A stretch of DNA of 23,417 nucleotides. Source: an uncultured Collinsella sp. Its GTDB lineage: Bacteria > Actinomycetota > Coriobacteriia > Coriobacteriales > Coriobacteriaceae. Positions 14,325 to 23,376 of the stretch are shown here, piece by piece. The stretch lies in NCBI GenBank assembly GCA_900766165.1, contig CAAFUK010000119.1:1-23417 (forward strand), in the 5' to 3' direction. Each line of letters begins with the position of its first letter. The stretch's first letter is position 1. The translations under genes were made by a program, and so were the position numbers. Below the pieces are notes generated by a model. It saw nothing but the letters and a program-made list of their open reading frames with translations. It was not told the origin of the DNA and searched no databases.

Positions 14325-17300
14325 TTAGTTGATACGGATCTCGTCGTTTGATGCAAGCGCCTGCATAAGGCGGGCGCGCAAGTCGTCCACATAGCGCTCC
14401 ACGTCCTCTGCGGACAAGAGACGACTCGGCTTGACCAGATCGGCGCGGCGCAAGGCCTTGATCTTGCGCTGGGGCACGGGCGCAGGCACAGGCGCTGACG
14501 ACGCAGCACCCTTGTTGGAGATCTTCTTGACCACCTCACCCGTACTCGTGACCTCGGTGGTGCGGCGCTCGTTGTCCATACGCATGCGGGCCTCATCCAC
14601 GGCGTCGTACATCCCGTTGGTTGCCGCGCTGAGCCAATTGCCCCAGTTAGTCGCGGCAACGCTCAGCTCATTAAGGCTTTGAGCACTGTGGGCACGGTTT
14701 TTGAATGACTCGTATTTGGCACCGGCGTCCGCTATGGCATCCTTGGCCTGTTTGACAAAGCCCTTTTGGCTCTCAGCCTGCGCCTGCAAGTCTTGCAGAT
14801 CGCTCTCGATGCGATGCAAAAACTCATTGCGGCGAATGCCCAGCAGCTTCTTCATGTCGTCCTCGACGGGATCCATAAGCGGTTGCAGGTCTTTAATACG
14901 GCCGTAGGGCTTGGGATCTTTGAGGATCTCACGAACCTTTGCCACGTTCTCCACCGCACCGGGAATGTCATCGGAGGCATACTCGATACCCTCGGTGCGG
15001 CTCAAGAAATCCTTGGCGTGGTCAAACGCTGTTCGTTGGTTGGACTCGAAGAACTCAACCACCTTGTCAAAGTCTTCCTTGGCATCGAGCAAGCGCTCCT
15101 CATGCTTGGTGAACGTGGTCAAGAACGCCTCGGACTCGTTCTGGTCCTTAAGGACGTCGGCCGCCTCCGAGCGCATCTTCTCGCACTCGCTCTCGCCAGG
15201 ATACGGATAGAGCGGTTTGATGCCCGTATAGTAGTCGCGTGTTATGGCGAGGCACGACTCGCGCAAGTCCTCAAGGCGCTCCTTGAGCTCGACCACGAGC
15301 CTATCCTCGTTGGAGGGCACGGTCTTGAGATCAAACAGGTCACACATGAGTTCGCCCGTGGCGCGCAGCAACCGGTCGCTCATGCGCATGCGCAAGCGCA
15401 CCTGGGCCTTATCGGCATCCTTGCGCAGGAGCGCCACCATGCGGCTGTCGTTAGCTTGAACCGTCTGACCGCCAAACAGCACCTGCGCGCGCTGCTCCAC
15501 CACAAGCTGCGCCACCACATTTGCGATGTCGACCTCGCGCCAGCCAAAGGGCCTTTGCTGGTACTGGCGCTGGATATCGCCCATAGCGGTATCCAGGTGG
15601 CGCTGGTGCTGCACTTTGAGGTAGTCCTCGACCTCTTTGAGCGCACGCGTGTTACCTGCATCCATGCCAGCGAGCCCCACTTGAACGTTGCCCACCAGAG
15701 TAGAGCGAATATCGGAATCGCTCGTGACCGGCGCGCCGATATAGTCGGCCTTTTCAAAGACCACATCGCACAGCTGCGCCAGCACTTGCTCAAAGACCTG
15801 AGCGGGTTTGGCCGCGCGGACCTCAATTATGCAGCCGTTGACCGCGCAACGTGCATGGAGTACGGCCTCGCTCAAAAGGACATCGGCCTCTTTCTCGTTA
15901 TAGGCTGCCTCGCGCATCTTGGACTCGACGATCTGGCGCGTACTCGGCTGAAGCTCCTGGAGATTTCGCGTCTTGGCGTACTTGCGGATCTTGGCGGCTT
16001 TGACGAGCGTCTCCCAATAATCCTCCTCGTCGCTCAAGACCACGATGGCCTTGCCCGAAGAAGCCAAGGCCAACTCGGTATCGTCCGCACGGCCCAGGTC
16101 GCTCGCCATAGTCGCCACGCAAAGCTCCATGCCGCCCATGCTGCCACCGTGGATTGAGCCGTCCACATAACGGTCAAACGGGAAGTCGTTGGCCCCGCGG
16201 TTGAGTTTACGCGCGATGTAGATGCTGTCGAACAGGCGCTTTTTGATAGACTCGATCACCTGCGCGTTATCGATTGGGGTGCGTGCGATCTCCTGCGCTA
16301 TCTCCTGCTCCTCGTCGGTGAGGAAGCTATAGGTATCGCCCTGGCGCGCCACGTAGTTCTCGCGCTCCAGCCGGGCAAGGGACTCCTTGACGCGGTCCTT
16401 GAGGGCGCGCTTGTCCACGTCGAGGCCGTCGATCATGAAGATGGAGATGTTCTCGACCGTGGCCTTGACGTAGCCGATGTAACGAATCAGGTACAGGAGC
16501 CTGAGTACCTGAACGTCGTAGGGTTCAAGGCCCTTTGCGTCCTCGGCCGCGCGGACCGCGCGGTCGACGACCTGGATGATGCCGTGCTCAAGGTCTTTGG
16601 AGATGGTGTCGAAGAAGCGCCAGAACGGCACAAGTGCACCGGTCTGGTCATGCTGGATGGCCTGGGCACTCTCTTGGAATGCGCTCAACATGGAACGCTC
16701 GCCCGTGGACATATGCTTGGCCTTGACGCCGTGCTTGCGCACCTCGGTCATCACGTCGGGCAGGAGCTTAAACTGGTAGCCCACAAACGGGTAGCTGGCC
16801 ACAAAATCCTTGGAGTTGGCGAAGCCGGCAAGGTCGGAGCGCGAGCCACCCTCAAAGGTAAAGTTGTTTTTGAGGACGGCGGCGTCTTGCTCGTAGACCT
16901 GTGCAAGCATATCGGCCGCCGGCGCGGTCTTCTCGAGCACACGGCGCTGGATAACCTCGTCCACGCTGGAGCTGGAGAGCGAAAGGCGGGTATTGAAGCG
17001 GCCTTGGATCTTTGAAAAGTCATTGCCCACGGGCAGGCTCAGGTTGTCGATGGCCTCCTGGCTCGTGACCATCACCCACACGCGGCCACCGCAGGCGGCA
17101 CCCAGCTCCTCGACGATGGTCTGAAGACTCAACATAAGGCTTGGATCCCGGTCGTTTGTAATAAACTGACCCACCTCGTCGACCATAAAGAGCAAACGGT
17201 AGTTGCCGCCGTGGGCCGCCGCCTGAGCGTCTACGTAGTCCTTGACCTTTTTGGCAAAGATATCGGGGGCCAAAACCTCGTCCTCAGAACCCTCGAGCCA

Positions 17301-17987
17301 GTTCCATGCGGCCTTTTCGCTCATGCCGAGCACGCTCTGCAGCACCTCGACGACGTCGTCCTCAAAGTAGCTGTAGGTATCGCGGGTCTGGAGCCAAGAC
17401 TCGCCGTTGACGCGCTCAAAGGCCTCGCGGAACTCCCGGGTCTTGCCCAGGGAATCGATGTAGTCCTCGAGCTTTGCAAGCTTGAGGTCCTCGCCGTAGA
17501 AGCCGCGCGCCTCGTAGAACATGCGCTCAAAGCCGCGAAGCAGCGCCGTGGGAGCCGTATCACCCTGCTTCCACTGGCCCGCCTTGCTATCGATGTTAAA
17601 GAGGATGGCCTGCGTGGGCACCGAGCACGCGCGCTCCATGGCAGCCGCGACCATGGGGTCGACGATTTTGCCGTCAAAGTAGCGAATGGCGCTCTTGCCA
17701 CCGATCTGGCGATTCTCGAGCAGGTAGCTCAGCATCTTGAGGAAGTGCGATTTACCGGAACCGAAGAAGCCACTGATCCACACGCCGATCTTGTCGGTGC
17801 GCACATCGATGGCATCGCCGTAGGCCTTGAAGAACGTGGCAAAATGCCTCTGCAACTCGCGCGTCACCACGTACTCGTCAAGCTCCTGGCGGATGGACCC
17901 ATCTTTTGAATCCTGGACCTTGACCACGCCGTTGATGGAGCGGTTGATGTCTTTTGCAAAGAGGTCGCGAATGATCATGTTGTCCAT
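14325..17987 (-). CDS. brxC: BrxC, large P-loop ATPase of type 1 BREX
   Basis: A 1220-aa protein, normal for BREX-1 BrxC. Walker A GFFGSGKSH lies at 73-81 and Walker B (LLFMVDE) ends at D270-E271. The N-terminal block starting MIIRDLFAKDINRSINGVVK and the long, charged, partly coiled-coil C-terminal half (about 850-1130) are typical. BrxC is an essential ATPase that assembles with BrxB, PglX and PglZ. The ATG at 17987 has AAAGGAG 5 nt upstream. It follows brxB after a 78-bp gap. The tail carries an Ala/Pro-rich linker (about residues 1155-1175) followed by a short conserved-looking helix ending DEIRIN. No motif is missing. Confidence 0.95.
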   Translation of the reverse strand: MDNMIIRDLFAKDINRSINGVVKVQDSKDGSIRQELDEYVVTRELQRHFATFFKAYGDAIDVRTDKIGVWISGFFGSGKSHFLKMLSYLLENRQIGGKSAIRYFDGKIVDPMVAAAMERACSVPTQAILFNIDSKAGQWKQGDTAPTALLRGFERMFYEARGFYGEDLKLAKLEDYIDSLGKTREFREAFERVNGESWLQTRDTYSYFEDDVVEVLQSVLGMSEKAAWNWLEGSEDEVLAPDIFAKKVKDYVDAQAAAHGGNYRLLFMVDEVGQFITNDRDPSLMLSLQTIVEELGAACGGRVWVMVTSQEAIDNLSLPVGNDFSKIQGRFNTRLSLSSSSVDEVIQRRVLEKTAPAADMLAQVYEQDAAVLKNNFTFEGGSRSDLAGFANSKDFVASYPFVGYQFKLLPDVMTEVRKHGVKAKHMSTGERSMLSAFQESAQAIQHDQTGALVPFWRFFDTISKDLEHGIIQVVDRAVRAAEDAKGLEPYDVQVLRLLYLIRYIGYVKATVENISIFMIDGLDVDKRALKDRVKESLARLERENYVARQGDTYSFLTDEEQEIAQEIARTPIDNAQVIESIKKRLFDSIYIARKLNRGANDFPFDRYVDGSIHGGSMGGMELCVATMASDLGRADDTELALASSGKAIVVLSDEEDYWETLVKAAKIRKYAKTRNLQELQPSTRQIVESKMREAAYNEKEADVLLSEAVLHARCAVNGCIIEVRAAKPAQVFEQVLAQLCDVVFEKADYIGAPVTSDSDIRSTLVGNVQVGLAGMDAGNTRALKEVEDYLKVQHQRHLDTAMGDIQRQYQQRPFGWREVDIANVVAQLVVEQRAQVLFGGQTVQANDSRMVALLRKDADKAQVRLRMRMSDRLLRATGELMCDLFDLKTVPSNEDRLVVELKERLEDLRESCLAITRDYYTGIKPLYPYPGESECEKMRSEAADVLKDQNESEAFLTTFTKHEERLLDAKEDFDKVVEFFESNQRTAFDHAKDFLSRTEGIEYASDDIPGAVENVAKVREILKDPKPYGRIKDLQPLMDPVEDDMKKLLGIRRNEFLHRIESDLQDLQAQAESQKGFVKQAKDAIADAGAKYESFKNRAHSAQSLNELSVAATNWGNWLSAATNGMYDAVDEARMRMDNERRTTEVTSTGEVVKKISNKGAASSAPVPAPVPQRKIKALRRADLVKPSRLLSAEDVERYVDDLRARLMQALASNDEIRIN

Positions 17988-18065
17988 GGGTGCTCCTTTG
18001 GGTTTGGGAACGTTATGGCAAAGGGTTGTTACCGGCGGCAGGGACTTGTCTGCGGGGAGCCGTGC

Positions 18066-18758
18066 TTACGAGATATCGATGGCGCGGTAGTAGTTGTCGG
18101 CCGGCAGACGGTTAAAGAGCTGGAAAGAAGAGCCGTTGAAACTGCCCGGATAGGCGGCGACCACAGGCACCTTATCAAAATCCGCAAGCATGCAGTGGAG
18201 AAGCGTGTGTATGCGAAAGAACGGGAAAACCTCGCCCGCGCCGGTGAGGAGAACGACGTCTCCAGACGCGTGCGGCTCGGTCTGCTCAAGGATGTACGCG
18301 GCGACTTTCTCGGGCGAGGCGAACTTGGCCACGTCCTCGAGCACGCGCTGGGTACCGCGGCGCTCCTCTTGGTGCGGGATAGCCTTGAGGACACGGCGCT
18401 TTTCGAGAATTGCCAGCACGGCATCGTAAAGGTTCACGACCTTGAGCGTGCACGGAAGCTTGTCGGCCTCGGCATCGCGTGAAAGGGTGTCAAATAATGC
18501 ACGCGCCTCAAACTCCAGCGCGGGGTCATAGCAAAAGGTGTGGAAGCCGATCTCATTGCCTATGCCCTTGTTGGCCAAAAAGTCCTCGCTGCACAGGCAC
18601 TCGCGCAGAAGCTGCGCACGGCGCTCAAATTCCTGACAGGCGCGCTCGGAGCGGGCATGCGCCGCCACGACGCTCTTGCGGGAATGGATGCCGATATTGG
18701 TGGTGAGATCGGTCGCCGGGGTGATAACAGGGTCGACGGCGCTTTTGACGGGAGCCAC
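18066..18758 (-). CDS. brxB: BrxB (DUF1788 family)
   Basis: A 230-aa protein of the DUF1788/BrxB family, recognised by the central block LTGAGEVFPFFRIH (about 169-182), the following VVAAYPGSF and the ending LFNRLPADNYYRAIDIS. BrxB is an essential core BREX protein thought to join BrxC and PglZ in a complex. The start is a GTG at 18758, one base after the brxA stop, so translation is coupled to brxA; the ribosome binding site (GGTGGTG) is weak. About 35 N-terminal residues precede the usual family start; no better start codon is seen within them except a GTG near residue 31. Confidence 0.92.
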   Translation of the reverse strand: MAPVKSAVDPVITPATDLTTNIGIHSRKSVVAAHARSERACQEFERRAQLLRECLCSEDFLANKGIGNEIGFHTFCYDPALEFEARALFDTLSRDAEADKLPCTLKVVNLYDAVLAILEKRRVLKAIPHQEERRGTQRVLEDVAKFASPEKVAAYILEQTEPHASGDVVLLTGAGEVFPFFRIHTLLHCMLADFDKVPVVAAYPGSFNGSSFQLFNRLPADNYYRAIDIS

Positions 18759-18759
18759 G

Positions 18760-19410
18760 CTACATCACCACCCTGCCGGTAAGGGCCGCGATAAGCGACT
18801 GCTCGCCCAGCTGAACCAAGGCTCGCTCGACATCGGAATCGAGGAAGAGTGGTGACAGGCGCTCGGACTCCGGGCCCTGGCCCTCGCCGATAAGGCCGGC
18901 ATGGCGGAGCGTCTGGCGGAGCGAGCCCTTAATGCGCTTGACCGTGGCCTCAGTCCAGCGGGCCGCGTCCGGATACTCCGTGGTAAAGCGTGTCATAAAG
19001 GCGTTGAGGTCAACCGCCGTAAAGGCATAATCGAAGTTTTGTAGGCGCTCCCCTACCTCGACGAGCACGAGCTCGCGCACGATATCGTAGCGGCAGATCA
19101 TGCTGTAGAAGATGGCCTGGTCCGCCTGCGTGGGAGTGCCGGATGCCATGAGCCTGGTTAGGGATGACGCAGCCTCGACGGCGGTTTTGGGGTCGATGCC
19201 GCGCGCGGCGCATACGGCGTCCGTGGGCACCATGGCGTCAAGGCGGCGAAGGCACACGGTTGCGCGGTTGGCGACCATGCGCTCCGTGGGATATTGAAAG
19301 AGGTTCTCGCTCTTTACGCGTACAATGACCTGCTCGTCGCTTGCGCCCTGCATACGAAGGGCAGCGACGATGCGCATCTCATGGGGGAGGAATTGCTCGC
19401 GAGGGAGCAC
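18760..19410 (-). CDS. brxA: BrxA (DUF1819 family), first BREX gene, start set by a G tract
   Basis: The block FLPHEMRIVAAL through ENLFQYPTERM identifies DUF1819/BrxA, a small DNA-binding core BREX protein. In this frame the first possible start is GTG 19410, which gives 216 aa, but its first base is the last G of a ten-G run and it has no Shine-Dalgarno sequence at proper spacing. An in-frame stop (TAA) lies at 19437-19435. A better start, GTG 19444, has GGAG 8 nt upstream but is one base out of frame with ten G; it would read into brxA with nine or twelve G and give about 227 aa with an N-terminus of about the length I expect for the family. ATG at residue 12 (MRIVAAL) would lose conserved residues. 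The family is secure; the start, and whether the gene is now ON, are open. Confidence 0.88.
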   Translation of the reverse strand: MLPREQFLPHEMRIVAALRMQGASDEQVIVRVKSENLFQYPTERMVANRATVCLRRLDAMVPTDAVCAARGIDPKTAVEAASSLTRLMASGTPTQADQAIFYSMICRYDIVRELVLVEVGERLQNFDYAFTAVDLNAFMTRFTTEYPDAARWTEATVKRIKGSLRQTLRHAGLIGEGQGPESERLSPLFLDSDVERALVQLGEQSLIAALTGRVVM

Positions 19411-19419
19411 CCCCCCCCC
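19410..19419 (-). repeat. G10 homopolymer tract at the 5' end of brxA
   Basis: Ten consecutive C on the plus strand (G on the coding strand) lie between GTG 19444 and the conserved brxA frame. Runs this long in GC-rich coding DNA are prone to slipped-strand mispairing. At ten G the frame from GTG 19444 ends at a TGA after 21 codons; at nine or twelve it continues into brxA. Confidence 0.85.
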
Positions 19420-19479
19420 GAACGCTTTTTGTGGTTACATCCACAGTACACGCTCCAAGGGTGTCAAAGGCTGTCACAA

Positions 19480-19513
19480 GTGCGCCGCAACCCGGCAGGC
19501 AGGCGCGGCGCAC
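19480..19513 (-). promoter_or_regulatory. Leader hairpin upstream of brxA
   Basis: GTGCGCCGC (19480-19488) pairs perfectly with GCGGCGCAC (19505-19513) across a 16-nt loop. It lies between the candidate promoter elements and the brxA starts and would fold in the 5' untranslated RNA. No T run follows on the minus strand. Confidence 0.5.
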
Positions 19514-19522
19514 ATGACAATA

Positions 19523-19564
19523 ATCATACCTGTTGGTAAAAAGTTACCACGCCCAGAGTGTCAA
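19523..19564 (-). promoter_or_regulatory. Candidate BREX operon promoter region
   Basis: The minus strand has a consensus TTGACA at 19564-19559 with TTTTAC 17 bp downstream (19541-19536), and separately TATGAT at 19528-19523 without a good -35. The dyad GGTAA/TTACC (about 19533-19548) covers this region and could bind a regulator. TTTGACAC occurs again nearer the gene (about 19469-19462). Which element is used cannot be told. The remainder of 19565-19710 is AT-rich and shows no gene that I can support. Confidence 0.4.
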
Positions 19565-19710
19565 ATGTTGAGTAACAAAATTTAATCCGGTTAACGGTCA
19601 TTTTCGCAGTTTAGAAACTTTAACGAGGTCGCCCCAAATCACACTTGCCAGACAACCGCGCTTACGAATGCAGGCACGCACACGCCCAACGCCACCCTCC
19701 GCTACGCTCA

Positions 19711-19738
19711 ACATAGAGTTATACATATGATTCTATGT
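19711..19738. promoter_or_regulatory. Palindromic operator-like site before the antitoxin-like gene
   Basis: ACATAGA (19711-19717) and TCTATGT (19732-19738) are perfect inverted repeats with 14 bp between them, enclosing TTATAC, a possible -10. An operator over the promoter is what self-regulated antitoxin genes have. It lies 12 bp before the ATG at 19751. Confidence 0.45.
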
Positions 19739-19750
19739 AAGAAGTTTCAC

Positions 19751-19924
19751 ATGCCTGTCGTAAAGCCTATTTCTGATCAGACGCGCGCGCTAACTACCAT
19801 TCAGGAACGCGAAGATCACATTCAACGTACCATCGCTCATGGTTACGACGACCTCACCAACGGTCGCGTGCGCCCCTGGAAACAAGCGAAGGCCGAGGCG
19901 GATCGGATGCGAGCCTCGAGATAA
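19751..19924 (+). CDS. Short Phd/YefM-like antitoxin remnant (57 aa)
   Basis: The protein begins MPVVKPISD, the usual opening of Phd/YefM antitoxins. It ends with a helical stretch (GYDDLTNGRVRPWKQAKAEADRMR) like the toxin-binding tail of such proteins (compare the common pattern GRVxPxxExxAExR). The middle part, which in a normal protein of 80-90 aa builds the DNA-binding fold, seems missing, so I read it as internally deleted or strongly diverged. No toxin gene follows; serC starts 131 bp downstream. I chose ATG 19751 because the in-frame ATG 19727 lies inside the palindrome 19711-19738; the ribosome binding site (AAGAAG) is weak. It may be a solitary antitoxin, a remnant, or an unrelated small protein. 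Confidence 0.5.
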   Translation: MPVVKPISDQTRALTTIQEREDHIQRTIAHGYDDLTNGRVRPWKQAKAEADRMRASR

Positions 19925-20055
19925 ACCCTCCCCCCATGTAACAACCCTGTAAATCATAGCGACGCACTCGAGTTTTACCGTGATGCGGTCGCGTCTGGCG
20001 CTCCACTGTGCTAAAGTATCCCGAACGTTCAAACGACTACGAGGGGGACTAGAAG

Positions 20056-21180
<1,125 letters not shown>

Positions 21181-21252
21181 CCCGCAACACGCGGGCCGAC
21201 CAGCCACCTCAGACCACCCTGTTTAGATCAAAACCTGCTAAGGAGTTTTTCC

Positions 21253-22416
21253 ATGCGTAAAATTAAGACCATCGACGACATCACTAAAGACGGCAAAGTC
21301 GAGTTTGGCGAGGGCTACGAGTTTGTGGGCACCGCCGAGGAGGCCGACGCCATCCTGATGCGCTCGACCGACCTGCACGGCTACGAGCTGCCCGAGGGCA
21401 TCCGCGCCATCGCCCGCTGCGGCGCCGGCGTCAACAACATCCCCGTCGAGGAGTACGCCAAGAAGGGCGTCGTCGTCTTTAACTCCCCCGGCGCCAACAG
21501 CAACGCCGTCAAGGAGCTCGTCCTGGGCATGCTGGTGCTCTCGAGCCGCGGCGTAGTGCAGTCGATGAACTGGGTGCGCAACAACGCCGACGACCCCGAG
21601 ATTCAGGTCGATGCCGAAAAGGCCAAGAAGGCCTTTGTGGGCCGCGAGCTCAAGGGCAAGCGCATCGGCGTCATCGGCCTGGGCAACGTAGGCTCCAAGG
21701 TCGCCAACGCCTGCGTCGACCTGGGCATGGACGTCTACGGCTATGATCCGTTCATTTCCGTCGAGCACGCGTGGGTGCTGAGCCGCGAGGTGCAGCGCGT
21801 GGGCACGCTCGAGGATCTGTGCCGCGGCTGCGACTACCTCACCGTGCACGTGCCCAGCAAGGCAGACACCATCGGCATGATCAGCACCGAGCAGATTAAC
21901 CTGCTGGCGCCCGACGCCGTGCTCATCAACTACGCGCGCGAAACCATCATTGACGAGGACGCCGTCGACGCCGCCCTGCGCGCGGGCAAGCTCAGCTGGT
22001 TTAGCTGCGACTTTGCCACGCCCAAGACCGTCAAGATGCCCAACACGTTTATCACCACGCATTCGGGCGCCGGCACCGGCGAGGCCGAGGCCAACTGCGC
22101 CGACATGGCCATCAGCGAGCTCAAGGATTACCTGGAAAACGGCAACATCGCGCACAGCGTCAACTACCCCGCCTGCAGCATGGGCAAGGCGCGCGCCGCA
22201 AGCCGCATTGCCTGCCTGCATGCCAACGTGCCCAACATGATCGGCCAGATCACGGCCATTCTCGCCAAGGACAACGCCAACGTGCAGCGCATGACCAACG
22301 AGTCCGCTGGCGAGAACGCCTACACCATGTTCGACACCGATGAGCACCTGGACGGCAGCACGATCGAGGCACTTAAGCAAATTCCGTCGATGTATCGTGT
22401 GCGCGTGATTAAATAG
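21253..22416 (+). CDS. serA: D-3-phosphoglycerate dehydrogenase
   Basis: A 387-aa short-form SerA: a split substrate-binding domain, the NAD-binding fold with GLGNVG (142-147), the catalytic-type R229 in YARETIIDE and H270 in THSGAGT, and a C-terminal ACT domain (about 318-387) that may sense serine. It oxidises 3-phosphoglycerate to 3-phosphohydroxypyruvate, the first step of serine synthesis and the step before SerC. The start has AAGGAG 7 nt upstream. Oddity: the Glu that completes the Arg-Glu-His set in this superfamily, normally in a DVFxxEP segment, is not seen; the matching stretch is CDFATPKTVK. This may be a feature of the lineage's SerA. The gene is followed by a strong terminator. 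Confidence 0.95.
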   Translation: MRKIKTIDDITKDGKVEFGEGYEFVGTAEEADAILMRSTDLHGYELPEGIRAIARCGAGVNNIPVEEYAKKGVVVFNSPGANSNAVKELVLGMLVLSSRGVVQSMNWVRNNADDPEIQVDAEKAKKAFVGRELKGKRIGVIGLGNVGSKVANACVDLGMDVYGYDPFISVEHAWVLSREVQRVGTLEDLCRGCDYLTVHVPSKADTIGMISTEQINLLAPDAVLINYARETIIDEDAVDAALRAGKLSWFSCDFATPKTVKMPNTFITTHSGAGTGEAEANCADMAISELKDYLENGNIAHSVNYPACSMGKARAASRIACLHANVPNMIGQITAILAKDNANVQRMTNESAGENAYTMFDTDEHLDGSTIEALKQIPSMYRVRVIK

Positions 22417-22455
22417 CGCCGGCGCCAATCCTGCCAGACAGACCACGAAGCCCAT

Positions 22456-22492
22456 TCGGCCCCCGTTTTCACGAAACGGGGGCCGATTTTGT
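22456..22492 (+). terminator. Intrinsic terminator of serC-serA
   Basis: TCGGCCCCCGTTT (22456-22468) pairs perfectly over 13 bp with AAACGGGGGCCGA (22474-22486) across a 5-nt loop, followed by TTTTGTT. It stands 40 bp after the serA stop. Confidence 0.93.
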
Positions 22493-22696
22493 TGCTCCGG
22501 ACGACTTTAAAATGATACCCAGAACAAGTTTTTTCAGATAATCGATAGTGAGGCTCAAGTCGCTAAGCACACCCGCTTTGATAAACAGCTTTATCAGGGA
22601 CTTTAGTAGGTAAAAATCGATCTCTATGTGCCGAATGTAAGTTGACTGTCCATTTTCCGAAACAACTTATTCTAGATAGCATTTTTAAGGCCCCTC

Positions 22697-22720
22697 CAAG
22701 GCGAAACTGAAGCCTTTTTC
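22697..22720 (+). terminator. Weak terminator-like hairpin
   Basis: AAGGC and GCCTT flank a 9-nt loop, with TTTTT at the 3' side on the plus strand. The stem is short. It lies in the gap 22493-22764, which is otherwise AT-rich with a small GATAAA/TTTATC hairpin (about 22577-22592) and no gene that I can support. Confidence 0.3.
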
Positions 22721-22764
22721 GCGCCCAAAACTCTAGCTCGCGCTACCGTTTACCCACCGCGCGA

Positions 22765-23376
22765 CTACATTCCCGCCCAATCGATAAAAATCTCCTCACG
22801 AAGCCGCCGTTCGAGCTCCTGCTGCCGAGGCGTCTTGTCTTTCAGTGGCGCATCGAGATAGGACATAATGAGCTCCATCACCACGCGGAAGGCATCGGAG
22901 TCGGCCAGCTGGCCATAGGTCATCAGAACGACGGGATATCCCATCGCTTGCAGCGCCGTCGTTCGATCGGAGTCCGAGATCTTGGATTCAATGGATCCGT
23001 GAATGGCTTTACCTTGGCATTCAACCAGGCACTCTCGGCTGCCGTCCTTATTTGCCAGCAGGATATCGGCATAGCGCCTATCAAGCCCCGAAATCAGGCG
23101 GGCGCTGCGCGTCATACGAATCTCAACGTTATTGGTAAGGCGCAGCCCTTCGCCGCCGCGCAACCTCGTAAGGCCAAACAGCATCGAAGCCTGGACCTCG
23201 AGCGGCGATGCCGCCACCCCCGTAATGCATTTCGCGGCACGTGTGAACGATTTAGCACCGCGGAGCCCCGGGATCTTATCGACGTACTCTGTAAGTTCAG
23301 AGAACTCGATCAAGGGCGGTCGTTTCCACAGGTCCGTTGGATTCCCCGAGACATCCTTTACATTTTCCCAACCCAA
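22765..23376 (-). CDS. PD-(D/E)xK-like (DUF559-type) protein, possibly 5'-truncated
   Basis: A 203-aa reading frame. Residues about 34-80 (IPGLRGAKSFTRAAK, then ASPLEVQASMLFGL) and 95-155 resemble a group of Coriobacteriia proteins of about 300 aa that end in a very-short-patch-repair/DUF559-like nuclease fold: D104 in YADILL, then E119 and K123 in VECQGK as candidate active-site residues, then GYPVVLMTY. The N-terminal 100 or so residues usual in the group are absent. The only early start in frame is TTG 23376, and an in-frame TAG stands at 23409-23407, although the codons between (YGGQWGDARL) still look coding. So this is either a TTG-started short form or a gene cut by a frameshift or nonsense change. 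Function is unknown; the group is often found among defence and regulatory genes. Confidence 0.6.
   Translation of the reverse strand: MGWENVKDVSGNPTDLWKRPPLIEFSELTEYVDKIPGLRGAKSFTRAAKCITGVAASPLEVQASMLFGLTRLRGGEGLRLTNNVEIRMTRSARLISGLDRRYADILLANKDGSRECLVECQGKAIHGSIESKISDSDRTTALQAMGYPVVLMTYGQLADSDAFRVVMELIMSYLDAPLKDKTPRQQELERRLREEIFIDWAGM

Noticed and set aside
14766..16157. Plus-strand open frame of about 460 codons opposite brxC
   Set aside because: Antisense to BrxC, no domain, composition of a GC-rich shadow.
3232..19444. Type I restriction-modification or DISARM locus
   Set aside because: There is no HsdR or HsdS and no DrmA/DrmB helicase set; BrxA, BrxB, BrxC, PglX, PglZ and BrxL are all present in type 1 BREX order.
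19480..19513. The brxA leader hairpin as an intrinsic terminator
   Set aside because: No T run follows on either strand.
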